NCBI RefSeq assembly: GCF_016481275.1 | Contig: NZ_JAEMNW010000002.1 | Location: 1,240,001-1,304,000 of the forward strand | Reading direction: 5' to 3' | DNA length: 64,000 bases | DNA from: Antrihabitans auranticaus | Lineage (GTDB): Bacteria > Actinomycetota > Actinomycetes > Mycobacteriales > Mycobacteriaceae | In this document: in pieces, positions 49,730 through 60,252 of the stretch | How the letters are laid out: each line of letters starts with the position of its first letter | Position numbering within the stretch: position 1 is the stretch's first letter | Position numbers and translations under genes: made by a program | Notes under the pieces: generated by a model | Told to the model about the DNA's origin: nothing | Database searches by the model: none | Seen by the model: only the letters and a program-made list of their open reading frames with translations

Positions 49730-51304
49730 TCAGCGGTTCTTGAAGTACGAGACGTCGTCGTTGCCGATGAGGTCGGGGACCGTCCAGCCGTCGAGGTCGT
49801 ACTCGGACAGGCACTGTTCGGCCAGCCCCTTCATCTGCGACACTCCGCCCCGAGCCTGCGCGGCGAACAGCAGTTCCGCCTTGACGTTCTCGTGGTTGCC
49901 CGAGTAATTGCGCTCGTACAGCTCGTGCCGGCCACCGAACTCGGAGCCGACCGAATCCCACAGTGCCTTCATGATTTTCACGCGTTCGACTGCCGGCATG
50001 CCGTCGGACCCACGAACGTACTTGTCGAGGTACGGCCGGACCTCGGCGCTCTTGAAATCCAAAGAGCTGGAAGGCAGATAGATCAGTCCGGACGCCACGT
50101 CCTGCTCGATGATCTCCTTGACGCGCGGGTAGCCCTGAATCATGAACATGCGGTAGGTCAGGCCGTATTCGAGCTTCGGGATGACGGTGTCGCCGATCCA
50201 CGGCTCGGGGTCGCGCGCCATGGATTCCGACAGCGACCAGAACAGGTTGCGCCAGCCGATGACCTCGCCGACCCGTGTCTGCACACCCCGGAACCCGCCG
50301 GACCCGGTTGCGTCCAACGCCTTCATAAGCAGGCCCGCGATGAAGTCGAGCTTGACCGCCAACCGCGTGCAGCCCTGGAAGGTGAAGCGCGGCAGGAAGC
50401 CTGACTGCGGGAAGAATGCGTTGATCTTCTCGACGTCGCCGTACATGAAGACGTTTTCCCACGGCACCAGCACTTTGTCGAAGACGAAGATCGTGTCGTT
50501 CTCGTCCATCCGCGACGACAGCGGGTAGTCGAACGGGCTACCCATCACTGCAGCGTTCTGCGTGAACGACGAACGGCAGATGAGCTTCACGCCTGGTGCA
50601 TCCATCGGCACCGTGCAAATGAGCGCGAATTCCTTCTTCTTGATCGGCAGACCGTAGTGCGCGATGAAGTTGTAGTTCGTGATCGCCGACCCCGTCGCAA
50701 CCACTTTGGCGCCCGACACGATCAGGCCGGCGTCGGTCTCCTTCTCCACCTTCATGAACACGTCGCCGACCTCGTCGGGCGGCAGATTCCGGTCGACCGG
50801 CGGGTTGATGATCGCGTGGTTCCAGTACAGAACCTTCTCCTGCGACTCGCGATACCAGCGCTCAGCGTTGTCTTGGAACGGCGAGTAGAGCTCCTTGTTC
50901 GCATGCAGCGTTCCGAGGAACGACGCCTTGTAGTCGGGGCTGCGGCCCATCCAGCCGTACGTCATCCGCGCCCACGTGGCGATGGCGTCGCGCTCCTTCA
51001 GCAGGTCGTCGGCAGAGTGCGGTGCCTTGAAGAACGGCATCGTGACGCCGCCGTTGCCGGTGTCGGTCGGGCTGGTGACCTTGTCTACGTGCTCACCGGT
51101 GTGCATCGAGTCGTACAACCGCGCGGTCATACGAATCGGGTTCCGGAACGCCGGATGTGTCGTGACGTCCTTGACGCGCTCGCCGTGCAACCAGATCTCG
51201 CGGTCGTCTTTGAGGGACTCGATGTACTCGTTGCCGGTCATCGGCCGCGTTGCGTAGTTCTTCGGACCGGGAGCCGCGGTGGGAGCGTCTTCGATGATTG
51301 TCAT
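49730..51304 (-). CDS. pheA1: Two-component flavin monooxygenase, oxygenase component (phenol/4-nitrophenol hydroxylase type)
   Basis: A 524-aa FADH2-dependent oxygenase of the HpaB/HadA family. The ATG at 51302-51304 ([27 protein letters not shown]) follows AAAGGAA. Family regions are [40 protein letters not shown]-like, [35 protein letters not shown] and [15 protein letters not shown]. With the flavin reductase just upstream and a divergent AraC gene, the layout matches rhodococcal pheA1A2R and nphA1A2R. Catechol genes nearby favour phenol ortho-hydroxylation; hydroxyquinol genes make a 4-nitrophenol or resorcinol role possible. Confidence 0.88.
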   Translation of the reverse strand: MTIIEDAPTAAPGPKNYATRPMTGNEYIESLKDDREIWLHGERVKDVTTHPAFRNPIRMTARLYDSMHTGEHVDKVTSPTDTGNGGVTMPFFKAPHSADDLLKERDAIATWARMTYGWMGRSPDYKASFLGTLHANKELYSPFQDNAERWYRESQEKVLYWNHAIINPPVDRNLPPDEVGDVFMKVEKETDAGLIVSGAKVVATGSAITNYNFIAHYGLPIKKKEFALICTVPMDAPGVKLICRSSFTQNAAVMGSPFDYPLSSRMDENDTIFVFDKVLVPWENVFMYGDVEKINAFFPQSGFLPRFTFQGCTRLAVKLDFIAGLLMKALDATGSGGFRGVQTRVGEVIGWRNLFWSLSESMARDPEPWIGDTVIPKLEYGLTYRMFMIQGYPRVKEIIEQDVASGLIYLPSSSLDFKSAEVRPYLDKYVRGSDGMPAVERVKIMKALWDSVGSEFGGRHELYERNYSGNHENVKAELLFAAQARGGVSQMKGLAEQCLSEYDLDGWTVPDLIGNDDVSYFKNR

Positions 51305-51323
51305 GTCGTTCCTTTCGAGTGAA

Positions 51324-51902
51324 TCAAACGGTCTGATGGAGATGCATCGGGGTGAACGAGGTCGTGGCGCCGAACCAGCCGACCTCCGGGTCGTCGCACG
51401 ACCCGTTCCATGGGACGTGCGCAGATGGCACACCCAGTTCGTGGAATGTGCTGCGGTAGAAGATCAACGGCGGTTTGCCGCTCGAGACGGCATCGACGAT
51501 TTCGCCGATGAAGATGATGTGGTCGCCGCCGTCGTACTCGGCCCACGGAACACACGAGAACGTTGCGGCAGAACCGCAGATGACGGGCGAGGTCGGTCCG
51601 TCTGCCCACAGCGGTTCGGGGACCGACGGCCGCCCGGCGAAATGCATTGCCGTATCGACCTGGTCGGCCGCGAGCACGTTGACCGCGAACGGCGCGCCGC
51701 TGAGGTACTTGCACGCCTTCGACTTCTTCGTCATCGTGATCTGGCAGAGTCGCGGTTCCATGGAAATCGCGGTGAACGCCGTGACTGTGGCACCGTGCGA
51801 GTTTCCGTCGCCGTTGCGGCACGTGATGACGGTGACGCCGCTGGCGAACTGACCGAAGACGTTCCTGAGTTCGCTGCTTCTCGAGTCGCGCTGACCGGCC
51901 AT
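51324..51902 (-). CDS. pheA2: Flavin reductase component of the monooxygenase
   Basis: A 192-aa flavin:NAD(P)H reductase of the HpaC/ActVB family that supplies reduced FAD to the oxygenase. Key regions are [54 protein letters not shown] and the C-terminal [22 protein letters not shown]. The ATG at 51902 has GGGAGG upstream. It lies 19 bp before the oxygenase gene and is first in this two-gene operon, which diverges from the AraC gene. Confidence 0.9.
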   Translation of the reverse strand: MAGQRDSRSSELRNVFGQFASGVTVITCRNGDGNSHGATVTAFTAISMEPRLCQITMTKKSKACKYLSGAPFAVNVLAADQVDTAMHFAGRPSVPEPLWADGPTSPVICGSAATFSCVPWAEYDGGDHIIFIGEIVDAVSSGKPPLIFYRSTFHELGVPSAHVPWNGSCDDPEVGWFGATTSFTPMHLHQTV

Positions 51903-52063
51903 TGCGGGCCTCCCTTCGATAACTGGTGTTGACGAAGGTAGAACCGGCGTACACGTGCGTCGATCCGCTGAACGCGGAGTCGATCCACATTGCGCGGCGG
52001 GTTGCGACGCCGGTCACATTGGCACTTGGCAGCTGCGGTAGTTCACACTTGAATGGAGGAACA

Positions 52064-52999
52064 GTGAACAACGAACCGCGTGCGAAGCCGACCGTCACCG
52101 ATCCACGGGATTGGGACGAAGCTTCGCATGCCGTTTCCGATGCTTATTTCCCCCACGAACTGCATCCCCTCACCCATTCGACTGCGTCGAATGTCGAAGT
52201 CGACAGCATGGCGATCGGGCCGGTTCGCATCGCGCACATAGGGTGGGGTGCCCCGGTCACTGTCGATACTGCCCATCCGGGCGGGTATGCCGTGAACGTT
52301 CCCCTTTCGGGACACCTCGAGTCCGTCATCGGGCACAGGGAGTTCGTTGCGACGCCCGATTCCGCGACCATCTATCCCCCGGACACACCGACGTCCATCC
52401 GGCGCTGGTCCGAGTCGTGCCGGATCATCGGAGTCCGGTTCGAGCGCGACTACCTGCACCGCGAGATGAACAAGATCCTCGCCGGCAACTCGGTCCCGGT
52501 ACCCGACCAAGTCGACCTCAGAGGTCCGGCGGGTGCCGGCTGGTTACGGTTGGTGCAGTCGCTGGCCGACCGGTCGACGGGTCCGCAGCACCCGCTTGTG
52601 ACCGAGCAGCTGTCCGGAGCGCTGACGACGGCATTCGTGCTCGCCGCCGTTCCTGACGAGCCCGGCGCAGCGCGGCCACGCCCCAGAATCGTCAAACGTG
52701 TGCTCGACGAAATGCACGACGACCCGGCGCGACCGTGGACCGCTGCCGACATGGCGGAAGTTGCCGGCGTCAGCGTTCGGCGTCTGCAAGAGGGGTTCCG
52801 CGAGTACATGGGCGTGAGCCCACGCGACTGCCTTGTCGACATCCGGCTCAGGCGCGTACACGAGGACCTCGTTCGCGGCGACGGGATCTTCACCGTCGCC
52901 GACATCGCGATGCGCTGGGGCTTCACGCACACCGGCCGATTCGCAGCCGCCTATCGCCAGAAGTACGGCGAAGCACCCTCGGAAACGTTGCGCGGGTAG
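52064..52999 (+). CDS. pheR: AraC-family regulator of the phenol-hydroxylase operon
   Basis: A 311-aa AraC/XylS-type activator. The C-terminal DNA-binding domain has two HTHs: PWTAADMAEVAGVSVRRLQEGFREYMGVSPRDCLVDIRLRRVHEDL and FTVADIAMRWGFTHTGRFAAAYRQKYGEAPSETLRG. The N-terminal part is a cupin-like sensor (VNVPLSGHLESVIGHREFVATPDSATIYPPDTP). The GTG at 52064 follows GGAGGA. It diverges from the monooxygenase operon across 161 bp, which contains CACATTG twice (51986 and 52015), possible half-sites. Confidence 0.88.
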   Translation: MNNEPRAKPTVTDPRDWDEASHAVSDAYFPHELHPLTHSTASNVEVDSMAIGPVRIAHIGWGAPVTVDTAHPGGYAVNVPLSGHLESVIGHREFVATPDSATIYPPDTPTSIRRWSESCRIIGVRFERDYLHREMNKILAGNSVPVPDQVDLRGPAGAGWLRLVQSLADRSTGPQHPLVTEQLSGALTTAFVLAAVPDEPGAARPRPRIVKRVLDEMHDDPARPWTAADMAEVAGVSVRRLQEGFREYMGVSPRDCLVDIRLRRVHEDLVRGDGIFTVADIAMRWGFTHTGRFAAAYRQKYGEAPSETLRG

Positions 53000-53108
53000 C
53001 GGACTCACGGTGGTGGTAGCACGACCACCGTTTCGGTTGCCCGCTCGACTGACATACCGTCGACGGTGCGGTGAACTGGGTCGGTTCACACACTCGGAGG
53101 GGGATTCG

Positions 53109-53906
53109 GTGCAGGTATCGGGCAGGGTCGGTGTCGGACCACGTCGCGCGATTGCATTTCTCGTTGCGGCAGCAGTGCTTCTGAGCATCGGATTCGTCGT
53201 TGCGCCAGCACCATTCGCAGGGGGTGGCTACGGCACCTTCTACGACAACAGCCCCCTGGTGGATTCCCTCGGTGTGAACTTCGCTGACTATCGGCGCGCA
53301 GGTACGGGCATCCCGAGCCCGGGCCTACAGGACATCATCGACTACTGGTCGCGCTATCACGTCGTCAAAGCCCTGCTGGCGACCCTGTTGCTCGGTGTCC
53401 TCATTGCGCTGGGAATCCAGCTGTGGGGAAAGTTTCGCGATGCCCGCACAACGACGTCGCTCGTTGCCGGCGGGGTGGCTGTCACCATCCTCGCGGTGGT
53501 CGCATTGATCTTGGTGATCGCGAACATTCAGGGTGCGCTCGCACCGTTCGCGTCGCTGTTGCCTCTGGTGCCCGCGGTACAACTCGACGAGGTTGGACGC
53601 GCCTTCGCAGACGCCGGCGCCAGCAGCCACGACCCGGTTCTGGCGGCGATCGAAAGCGATTTCGTCCGCTATCACGCGATCCTGGCTGGGATTGCCGCCG
53701 TAGCGACAGTCGCGCTGATTGCGGCAAATGTGTTGTTCTGGAGGCTGTTTGCCAACGCCGCGGACAGCCGTATCAGACGCGCATCCGCGGCATTCGGTAT
53801 TTCGGGCGCCCTCCTCGCCTTGGGTCTGCTCGTCGTGATTGCGGCAAACGTGAGCACAGCAATGGCGCCGTCGGAACCGCTACGGAACTTCTTCGGTGTC
53901 ACCTAA
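53109..53906 (+). CDS. Hypothetical integral membrane protein
   Basis: A 265-aa protein starting at GTG 53109 with GGAGGGGG upstream. It has four clear hydrophobic helices: about 13-35 (IAFLVAAAVLLSIGFVVAPAPF), 87-105 (LLATLLLGVLIALGIQLW), 118-140 (LVAGGVAVTILAVVALILVIANI) and a pair near 190-255. Loops between helices 1 and 2 (FYDNSPLVDSLGVNFADYRRAGTGIPSPG) look extracytoplasmic. No family was recognised. It lies between the AraC gene and the convergent LAL regulator with a 4-bp overlap, and could be a local sensor or permease accessory. Confidence 0.7.
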   Translation: MQVSGRVGVGPRRAIAFLVAAAVLLSIGFVVAPAPFAGGGYGTFYDNSPLVDSLGVNFADYRRAGTGIPSPGLQDIIDYWSRYHVVKALLATLLLGVLIALGIQLWGKFRDARTTTSLVAGGVAVTILAVVALILVIANIQGALAPFASLLPLVPAVQLDEVGRAFADAGASSHDPVLAAIESDFVRYHAILAGIAAVATVALIAANVLFWRLFANAADSRIRRASAAFGISGALLALGLLVVIAANVSTAMAPSEPLRNFFGVT

Positions 53907-56542
53907 TCGGTGTCGGACAGTGAGAGCGCCAGCTCGCTACGCGAGCGCACGCCGAGCTTCGCGTACACACGCGTGAGGTGGTACTGGACCGTCTTCACCG
54001 AGAGGAACAACTCTTCCGCTGCCTCTTTGTTGCTCGCCCCGCGGGCGACCAGACCGGCGACGGCCTGCTCCTGTGGCGTGAGATCGCCGAACGGATCCTC
54101 GTTGCGTTTGCGATCGATTCCGCCCGCACGAAGTTCACGATCACAGCGCTCGACATACGACGACGCTCCAAGCGTCACATAGCCGTCTCGAGCCGCGTTC
54201 AAGACCGTATCCGCCTCACGGCGTTTGCCCGCTCGCCGCAGGGTCTGGCCATAGGCGAAGTTGATCCGCGCACGGTCGTACGGCAGCGGCAGCGCGGCAA
54301 TGCTTTCCAACGATCGCTCGAACACCGCCCGGGCTCCGGCAATATCGTTGCGAGCGCCTAGAATTCGGCCACGCACGTAGCCCAGTCGAGCACTCGCCGA
54401 CCGGTGCCCCCGCTGCTCGGCTCTCGCCTCGTGCGCAGCAAGGAAGCCGTCCGCAGCATCGACCCGACCGCTCATCACGAGCGCGTTCGCGTACACGTCC
54501 GGCCATGGCCAAAATCCGGGCTCGTCGATCCCGGCACGCGGCTCGACGCGCGTCAACGGCTCCAGCGCGCGGACTACAGCGGCATAGTCCGCCTTCACTT
54601 CGGCACACTGGGCCGTGGCGAGGGCAGCCGGGATGAACATCATCTGGTAGTCGCGGCTGCCTGCGGAGCAGCGCGACAGATGCCGGTCTGCAGTCGGCCA
54701 GTCCCCGCGCAGCGCGGCGATCTGCGCGCCGGTCCAATGCACCAGTGGGCGCAGAAGATCCAGCTCGACGTCGTCGAGCGTCCGCGCCGACCGCTCGACC
54801 GAAGCGTAGGCCTCGTCCCACGCACCCAACGCGAACTGCGTACGCGCGAGCCACGCACCAGCCCACAGCGAGATTCGCGCCGACCCCTTCCGAAATACGG
54901 TCGGAACTGCACTTTCCAACTCGTGGCGAGCCGCGTCGGGATCGTCCAGGGCAAGATCCAGCCAACCCTTGCCCATCTGAAACCGCTGTGTTTGTGCACC
55001 CCGTGTTTGCGCACCCCGCGCGGCGCCGAGCTCGGTGTAGGCGGCGCGCGCTTCGACGGTGCGACCCGAAGCCCCCAGCCCCAGCCCCAGGATCGCGGCC
55101 GACTCGACGGCAGCGGGACTCCCCGGCTCAGCCAACTCGACGGCACGATTCGTCCAGTCCACCAGATCTGGCCCATGCCAACGACCCAACGCGTCCAGCA
55201 CCTTCCGCTGGCAGATCAACGCGGCAGTCTCGGGGTCGGCAGTAGGGTCGCAGTGGCGCCATGCCTCGTCGAGCAATGCGGTGGCTTCGGCAGTCCGACC
55301 AAGTTGGATTGCGAGATACCCCAGCACTGCGTCACGCATCGCACTACGCGGCAAACTTTCCAGTTCTGCGGCGTATTCCTTTGCCTCGGGCAGTCTTCCA
55401 GCGCCGACGAGGGCATCGACCGCACGGATCAGCCGACGCTCGCGGCGGGCAGCGTCGACGCTGACCCGACTGGCCCGGATCAGGGAATCGGCGACCGCCG
55501 CCCATGCGCCGACGCCGGCAAGTTCGGCGGCGTGGCGCTCGAAGCGGTCAGCGAGCACTTCATCGGACACCGGTTCGGCGGCGGCAAGATGGCGCAATTC
55601 AGCGCCCTCGTCCGCGGCGATCTCAGCCGCGCGCAAGTGGAGCTCGCGTGCTCGGCGAGGTCCTAGTGAATTCTGAATTGCGGCTCGCACGAGTGGCTTT
55701 CGAAAACGCACCACACCCAGACCCCGGGTTTCGCCGAGCGCAACCACGTCCCGCAGCTCGTCGAGCACATCGATCGGATCGGCGAGGTCGGCGAGGTCGG
55801 CGAGGTCGGCAACCTGCGCGACCGGCGCATCGTCGCCCAGAACCGCAGCCGCTTCCAGCACGGCTCGCGCGGCCGCGGAACATTCGAGCAGCTGCGCTGC
55901 GACACCCGCCGCGACGGCCTTCGGCACCGGCAGGGTCGATTGCCAATGGTCCCAGGCACTTCGAGGGGTTTCTGCGAAAATACACGCAAGATCGCGTGGA
56001 TTGCCATCCGTGTGGTCCACGAGCGCGCGGGCGGTCGGCGCAGACAATTCGACGCCACTCACAGATCGCGCAAGCTTCTGAACTTCGGCAACACCGTACG
56101 GAGCCAGCCTGATTCGCGTCGTTGCGCCGTCGAGCAGGTCTCGGACAGCAGTCGGCATAGGTGTTTCCGCACTGTACGCGGCAACGACCAACGTCGGGCT
56201 CTCGCCTATCCGCACGACGGAGAACAGCACTTGCAACGACTCCAGGTCCGTCCACTGCGCGTCGTCTACGACGATCGACCGCGGGGCCTCGAATTCCCGT
56301 GCGACCGCATGAGCGGGACCGTGCGGAGTCCGTTTCGTCAGCTGCTCGAGCACACCATATGGCCGCTCGCTTTCCCACTGTGCGGCCACCGCTCCTGCAG
56401 TGCCGGGGTGCGCAGTCAGAAACTCCTCGAGCACAGCTGTTTTGCCCGACCCCGACTCGCCCTCGATGATGACGAACACAGCACTCGACGCGCCGAGCAG
56501 GCGTTCGAGCTCGGCGCGTGCTCTTTCGCGGCCGATCAGCAC
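53903..56542 (-). CDS. LAL-type LuxR transcriptional regulator, linked to benABCD
   Basis: An 879-aa MalT/LAL-type regulator. The start is GTG 56542 (MLIGRERARAELERLLGAS), preceded directly by AGGGGA. Walker A is IEGESGSGKTAVLEEF (near 28-44), with the Walker B-like SIVVDDAQWTDLESLQVLF. A long TPR-like middle follows. The C-terminal LuxR HTH is LTPQEQAVAGLVARGASNKEAAEELFLSVKTVQYHLTRVYAKLGVRSRSEL. It is 18 bp after benD on the same strand, so it may be co-transcribed and activate the ben operon. Effector unknown (benzoate or a metabolite is the natural guess). Confidence 0.88.
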   Translation of the reverse strand: MLIGRERARAELERLLGASSAVFVIIEGESGSGKTAVLEEFLTAHPGTAGAVAAQWESERPYGVLEQLTKRTPHGPAHAVAREFEAPRSIVVDDAQWTDLESLQVLFSVVRIGESPTLVVAAYSAETPMPTAVRDLLDGATTRIRLAPYGVAEVQKLARSVSGVELSAPTARALVDHTDGNPRDLACIFAETPRSAWDHWQSTLPVPKAVAAGVAAQLLECSAAARAVLEAAAVLGDDAPVAQVADLADLADLADPIDVLDELRDVVALGETRGLGVVRFRKPLVRAAIQNSLGPRRARELHLRAAEIAADEGAELRHLAAAEPVSDEVLADRFERHAAELAGVGAWAAVADSLIRASRVSVDAARRERRLIRAVDALVGAGRLPEAKEYAAELESLPRSAMRDAVLGYLAIQLGRTAEATALLDEAWRHCDPTADPETAALICQRKVLDALGRWHGPDLVDWTNRAVELAEPGSPAAVESAAILGLGLGASGRTVEARAAYTELGAARGAQTRGAQTQRFQMGKGWLDLALDDPDAARHELESAVPTVFRKGSARISLWAGAWLARTQFALGAWDEAYASVERSARTLDDVELDLLRPLVHWTGAQIAALRGDWPTADRHLSRCSAGSRDYQMMFIPAALATAQCAEVKADYAAVVRALEPLTRVEPRAGIDEPGFWPWPDVYANALVMSGRVDAADGFLAAHEARAEQRGHRSASARLGYVRGRILGARNDIAGARAVFERSLESIAALPLPYDRARINFAYGQTLRRAGKRREADTVLNAARDGYVTLGASSYVERCDRELRAGGIDRKRNEDPFGDLTPQEQAVAGLVARGASNKEAAEELFLSVKTVQYHLTRVYAKLGVRSRSELALSLSDTD

Positions 56543-56560
56543 TCCCCTACCGTAATCCGC

Positions 56561-57346
56561 TCAGCCAAGATCGCCGCCCGCAACGGGCAATACCGATCCG
56601 GTGATGTAGGAGGCTTCCCGCGAAGCCAGGAAGACGATCGCGGCGGCTTGCTCGTCCAGACTGCCGTACCGATGCAGCAGCGACGACTGCACCGTCTGAT
56701 CGACGATCTCCTGGTACCAGGCCTTCTCCTGTGCACTCTGTGCCGCAGGGCCGCGGACAACCCGGCGCGGAGGGGCATCGGTTCCGCCCGGCGCGGTTGC
56801 GACGACCCGGATTCCGTGCTGAGCGGCTTCCATCGCGAGCGACGCCGTCAAGGCGTTGACCCCACCTTTGGCCGCTGCATAGGGCACTCGATTGACGCCG
56901 CGCGTCGCGACCGACGACACATTCACGATCGTGCCGCTGCCCTGCGCGATCAGGTAGGGAAGGACTGCGCGGCAGGTCCACAGGGTCGGGAACAGTGACC
57001 GCTCGATCTCAGCGCGAATCTGATCGGGCTCGTAGTACTCGTACGGCTTCGCCCAGATGGTTCCGCCGACGTTGTTGATCAGCACGTCGATTCGTCCGTG
57101 CTGCTGGCGGGCCTCGTCGATCGCCGCCTGCGCCGAGTCGTGCTGCTCGAGGTCTGCCGTGATGCTGTAGGCGTCGAATCCGTTCTCACGCAATTGCTTC
57201 GCAGTGTCATGGACAAGCTCGGCACGGTCGATCAACACGACTGCACCGCCTTCGGCTGCGATACGCGTCGCAACGGCACCTCCGATTCCCTGTGCAGCGC
57301 CGGTGACAACGGCGACCGTCTCGTCGAATCTGCCTGGAGAGATCAT
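56561..57346 (-). CDS. benD: Benzoate cis-diol dehydrogenase (BenD)
   Basis: A 261-aa SDR oxidising 1,2-dihydroxycyclohexa-3,5-diene-1-carboxylate with NAD+ to catechol plus CO2. The cofactor motif is VVTGAAQGIGGAVATRIA. The diagnostic INNVGGTIWAKPYEYYEPDQIRAEIERSLFPTLWTCRAVLP is typical of BenD/XylL. The catalytic pair is YAAAKGG (YxxxK) and the Ser is in VSSVATRG. The ATG overlaps the benC stop (ATGA). Last structural gene of benABCD. Confidence 0.93.
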   Translation of the reverse strand: MISPGRFDETVAVVTGAAQGIGGAVATRIAAEGGAVVLIDRAELVHDTAKQLRENGFDAYSITADLEQHDSAQAAIDEARQQHGRIDVLINNVGGTIWAKPYEYYEPDQIRAEIERSLFPTLWTCRAVLPYLIAQGSGTIVNVSSVATRGVNRVPYAAAKGGVNALTASLAMEAAQHGIRVVATAPGGTDAPPRRVVRGPAAQSAQEKAWYQEIVDQTVQSSLLHRYGSLDEQAAAIVFLASREASYITGSVLPVAGGDLG

Positions 57347-58371
57347 GCGACCTGGCTCATTTCGCGCGCCGCCGGGTTGAACTTCTCGAAGTAGAAGTTG
57401 GCGGGAGTCACCCCGGTCGAATGCAGATGCTCACGCACAGCCTCGACCATCGGCGGTGGACCACAGAGATAGACGTCGACATCACCGTCGTTCACATGGC
57501 CGTCCTCGATCAGCCCGGTGACGTAGCCCGTGCGCGGTGCCGCGCTGTCCGGATCGGAGACGCAGTACTCGAACGTGAAGGCCGGCAGGTCCTGCGCGAA
57601 GACGCGCAAGCGGTCCAGTTCGACGAGGTCGGCGTCCGACGAGACGCCGTAGATCAGATGAACCGGCCGGTCGACGGCGTTCTCGCGCAATGTGTCGAGG
57701 ATGGCCATCAGCGGCGCGAGGCCGGTACCACCTGCGAGCAGCAGCATGGGCCGGGCCGGTTCGCGTAGGAAGAAGCTACCCATCGGACCCGTGAATTCGA
57801 GGCGGTCGCCGACCTCTGCACGTTCGCGGAGGTACGTGGACATCGCGCCGCCATCGACGATCTTCACCAGGAACGACAGCGTGCCTGCGTTCGGGCCGGT
57901 GCTGAACGAATACGAGCGCGTGACGTCGGTACCGGGCACAGCAATGTTGACGTACTGGCCGGGCAGGTAGGCGAGCGAACCACGGTCGTCGACCTCGACG
58001 GTGAAGCCGATCGTCGTGTCCGAGTAGCGGCGAACCTCTGTGATTGTCGAAGAGTGCGATGCGGCAGCGGTTTTCGCTACCAGCGATGTCGATGCGATCT
58101 GCAGGACGAGATCGGACTCCGGGACCATCTGGCACGGTAGGCAGTAACCCTCCTCGGCCTCGTCGTCGGTGAGCGCATCCTCGATGTAGTCGCCGCCGTC
58201 GTAACGGCCGGATTCGCAGAACGCTTTACACGTGCCGCAGGCGCCGTCGCGGCAGTCGAGCGGGATATTGATCCGCGCACGGTAGGACGCGTCGGCGACC
58301 GTCTCGTCGGCGTCGCAGTCGACGAACCGGGTCACGCCGTCTTCGAAGCTCAGTGCAACGTGGAAAGTCAT
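57343..58371 (-). CDS. benC: Benzoate dioxygenase reductase (BenC)
   Basis: A 342-aa electron-transfer subunit. The N-terminal chloroplast-type 2Fe-2S domain has NIPLDCRDGACGTCKAFCESG plus the later YCLPCQM cysteine. The central FAD domain has RSYSFSTGPN, and the C-terminal NAD domain has MLLLAGGTGLAPLMAIL and VYLCGPPPMVEAVREHL. It passes electrons from NADH to the Rieske centre of BenAB. It begins 15 bp after benB and overlaps benD. Confidence 0.94.
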   Translation of the reverse strand: MTFHVALSFEDGVTRFVDCDADETVADASYRARINIPLDCRDGACGTCKAFCESGRYDGGDYIEDALTDDEAEEGYCLPCQMVPESDLVLQIASTSLVAKTAAASHSSTITEVRRYSDTTIGFTVEVDDRGSLAYLPGQYVNIAVPGTDVTRSYSFSTGPNAGTLSFLVKIVDGGAMSTYLRERAEVGDRLEFTGPMGSFFLREPARPMLLLAGGTGLAPLMAILDTLRENAVDRPVHLIYGVSSDADLVELDRLRVFAQDLPAFTFEYCVSDPDSAAPRTGYVTGLIEDGHVNDGDVDVYLCGPPPMVEAVREHLHSTGVTPANFYFEKFNPAAREMSQVA

Positions 58372-58386
58372 GTCAGTCAGCTCGAT

Positions 58387-58902
58387 TCAGATGTGGTAGA
58401 TGTCCACGACGTGGTGGATGTAGTCGTTCTTGAGCACGACCTTCTTGCGCCGGATCAGCGGCTGCGGACCGGAGAAGTCGATCGTGTAGTACGAAGTCCC
58501 GAAGTAGGTGTCGACGGTGTTGTAGCGGAAGTACAACGTGAACCAGTTGAACCGCACATCGACGAGATCTGCCTGCTGCGAGACGATTTCGACGTTGGTG
58601 ATGTTGTGCCCCGTGCGCGGTTCGGGCAGGCTGGTTGCGCTCGACCGGTCCGTCTTGATGCGGAACACCCGGTCTTCGATCCCGCCCCGGTTGGCGTAGT
58701 AGATGAGAGAGATCTCGGTCATCGGGTCGGTGGTGAGGTCGCCGTCGTCGGCCCACGCCGGCATCCAAAATTCGGAGTCGGGGTGGTAGCACTCGATCCA
58801 CTTGTCGAATTCGCGGTCGTCGAGATAGCGGGCTTCGCGGTAGAGAAACTCCTGTACGTCGGTGAGCGCGATGGTCGGTTCGGCTACTGCAGTCATCTTC
58901 AC
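58387..58902 (-). CDS. benB: Benzoate 1,2-dioxygenase beta subunit (BenB)
   Basis: A 171-aa small subunit of the Rieske-type ring-hydroxylating dioxygenase, with the NTF2-like fold. Typical segments are [58 protein letters not shown] and [29 protein letters not shown]. It has a structural role in the alpha3beta3 hexamer. The ATG overlaps the benA stop by ATGA. Confidence 0.94.
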   Translation of the reverse strand: MKMTAVAEPTIALTDVQEFLYREARYLDDREFDKWIECYHPDSEFWMPAWADDGDLTTDPMTEISLIYYANRGGIEDRVFRIKTDRSSATSLPEPRTGHNITNVEIVSQQADLVDVRFNWFTLYFRYNTVDTYFGTSYYTIDFSGPQPLIRRKKVVLKNDYIHHVVDIYHI

Positions 58903-60245
58903 GCCTCCAATGCGCGAGTGAGGGCACTTACCCAGTAGCCGTGCTGAATTGGGTACAGCCCCTCGTCCTCGGTCTTGATGCCACTCGAAATTGGATTGAT
59001 GCCAATCTTTTTCGCGTCTTCGTCCGGGCCCGCGAGTTGGTGGGTGACGCCGCGGCTCAGGTCGTTGAACGGCGCGCTACCCGCCAGGTACGTCTTCTGG
59101 CACGAGCGGAACTCCTCGAGATCGTCGGGAGTCGCCATGCCGGTGGCGTTGAAGAAGTCCTCGTACTGGCGAATTCGGTGGGCACGGGCAGTCGCGCTCT
59201 CACCCTTCGGCGCGATGCAGTAGATGGTGACCTCTGTCTTGTCCACGGAGATCGGGCGGAAATGCCTGATCTGCGAACCGAATTGGTCCATCAGATAGAC
59301 GTTCGGATAGAGGCACAGATTGCGCGAGACGCCGATCATCCAGTCCGCGCGGTCCTGGCCGTACTGCGCGACGAGCTCGTCTCGCTTCTCACTCAACGGA
59401 CGGTTGGCCGGATCGGCCCACTTCGTCCAGAGCAGGAGGTGGCCGTTGTCGAACGAGTAGTAGCCACCCTGCTGCTTGGACCACTTCCCCGCGTCCATCG
59501 CCTTGGTTTCGTTGGTGGATTCACCGGTGGTACGCCGCGAGGTCGTTGCCGCGTAGTTCCAGTGCGTCGCGGACACGTGGTAGCCGTCAGCGCCGTTCTC
59601 CGCCTGTAGCTTCCAGTTGCCGTCGTAGGTGTAGGTCGACGACCCGCGCAGCACCTCGAGACCGTCGGCCGACTGATCGACGATCATGTCGATGATCTTG
59701 GTCGTGTCACCGAGATGCTCGGCGAGTGGCACGACGTCGGCGTTCAGGCTGCCGAACAGGAAGCCGCGGTAGTTCTCGAACCGGGCGACCTTGGTCAGGT
59801 CGTGCGACCCGTCTTTGTTGAACTGCTCGGGATAGCCGGCGTCGCGAGGATCCTTGACCTTCAGCAACTTGCCGGAGTTGTTGAACGTCCAGCCGTGGAA
59901 GGGGCAGGTGAAGGTGGTCCGGTTGTCGGTTTTGCGACGGCAGAGCATGGCGCCGCGGTGACTGCACGCGTTGATCAGGGCATTGAGCTCGCCGGCCTTG
60001 TTGCGCGAGATCATGATCGGCTGGCGTCCCATGTAGGTCGTGAAGTAGTCGCCGACGTTCGGAATCTGACTCTCGTGGGCGAGGTAGATCCAGTTGCCTT
60101 CGAAGATGTGCTCCATCTCGAGGTCGAACAGCTCCTCGTCGGTGAAGACGCTGCGCCTGACCTGGTAGCGGCCGGTTTCGGGGTCCTCGATGAGGGCGTC
60201 GGAAAGTTTGCGATGTAGGGCTGTCTGGTTCAAAGCGATGGTCAT
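58899..60245 (-). CDS. benA: Benzoate 1,2-dioxygenase alpha subunit (BenA)
   Basis: A 448-aa catalytic subunit converting benzoate to the cis-1,2-diol. The Rieske cluster ligands are Cys94, His96 (ACSHRGA), Cys114 and His117 (CPFHGW). The mononuclear iron site is His223 and His228 in [11 protein letters not shown], with Asp220 bridging to the Rieske centre. Length is close to the usual 450-460 aa. The ATG at 60245 follows GGAGGA, but this Shine-Dalgarno lies inside a 7-bp hairpin arm (60253-60270). First gene of benABCD. Confidence 0.95.
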   Translation of the reverse strand: MTIALNQTALHRKLSDALIEDPETGRYQVRRSVFTDEELFDLEMEHIFEGNWIYLAHESQIPNVGDYFTTYMGRQPIMISRNKAGELNALINACSHRGAMLCRRKTDNRTTFTCPFHGWTFNNSGKLLKVKDPRDAGYPEQFNKDGSHDLTKVARFENYRGFLFGSLNADVVPLAEHLGDTTKIIDMIVDQSADGLEVLRGSSTYTYDGNWKLQAENGADGYHVSATHWNYAATTSRRTTGESTNETKAMDAGKWSKQQGGYYSFDNGHLLLWTKWADPANRPLSEKRDELVAQYGQDRADWMIGVSRNLCLYPNVYLMDQFGSQIRHFRPISVDKTEVTIYCIAPKGESATARAHRIRQYEDFFNATGMATPDDLEEFRSCQKTYLAGSAPFNDLSRGVTHQLAGPDEDAKKIGINPISSGIKTEDEGLYPIQHGYWVSALTRALEA

Positions 60246-60252
60246 TGGATTC

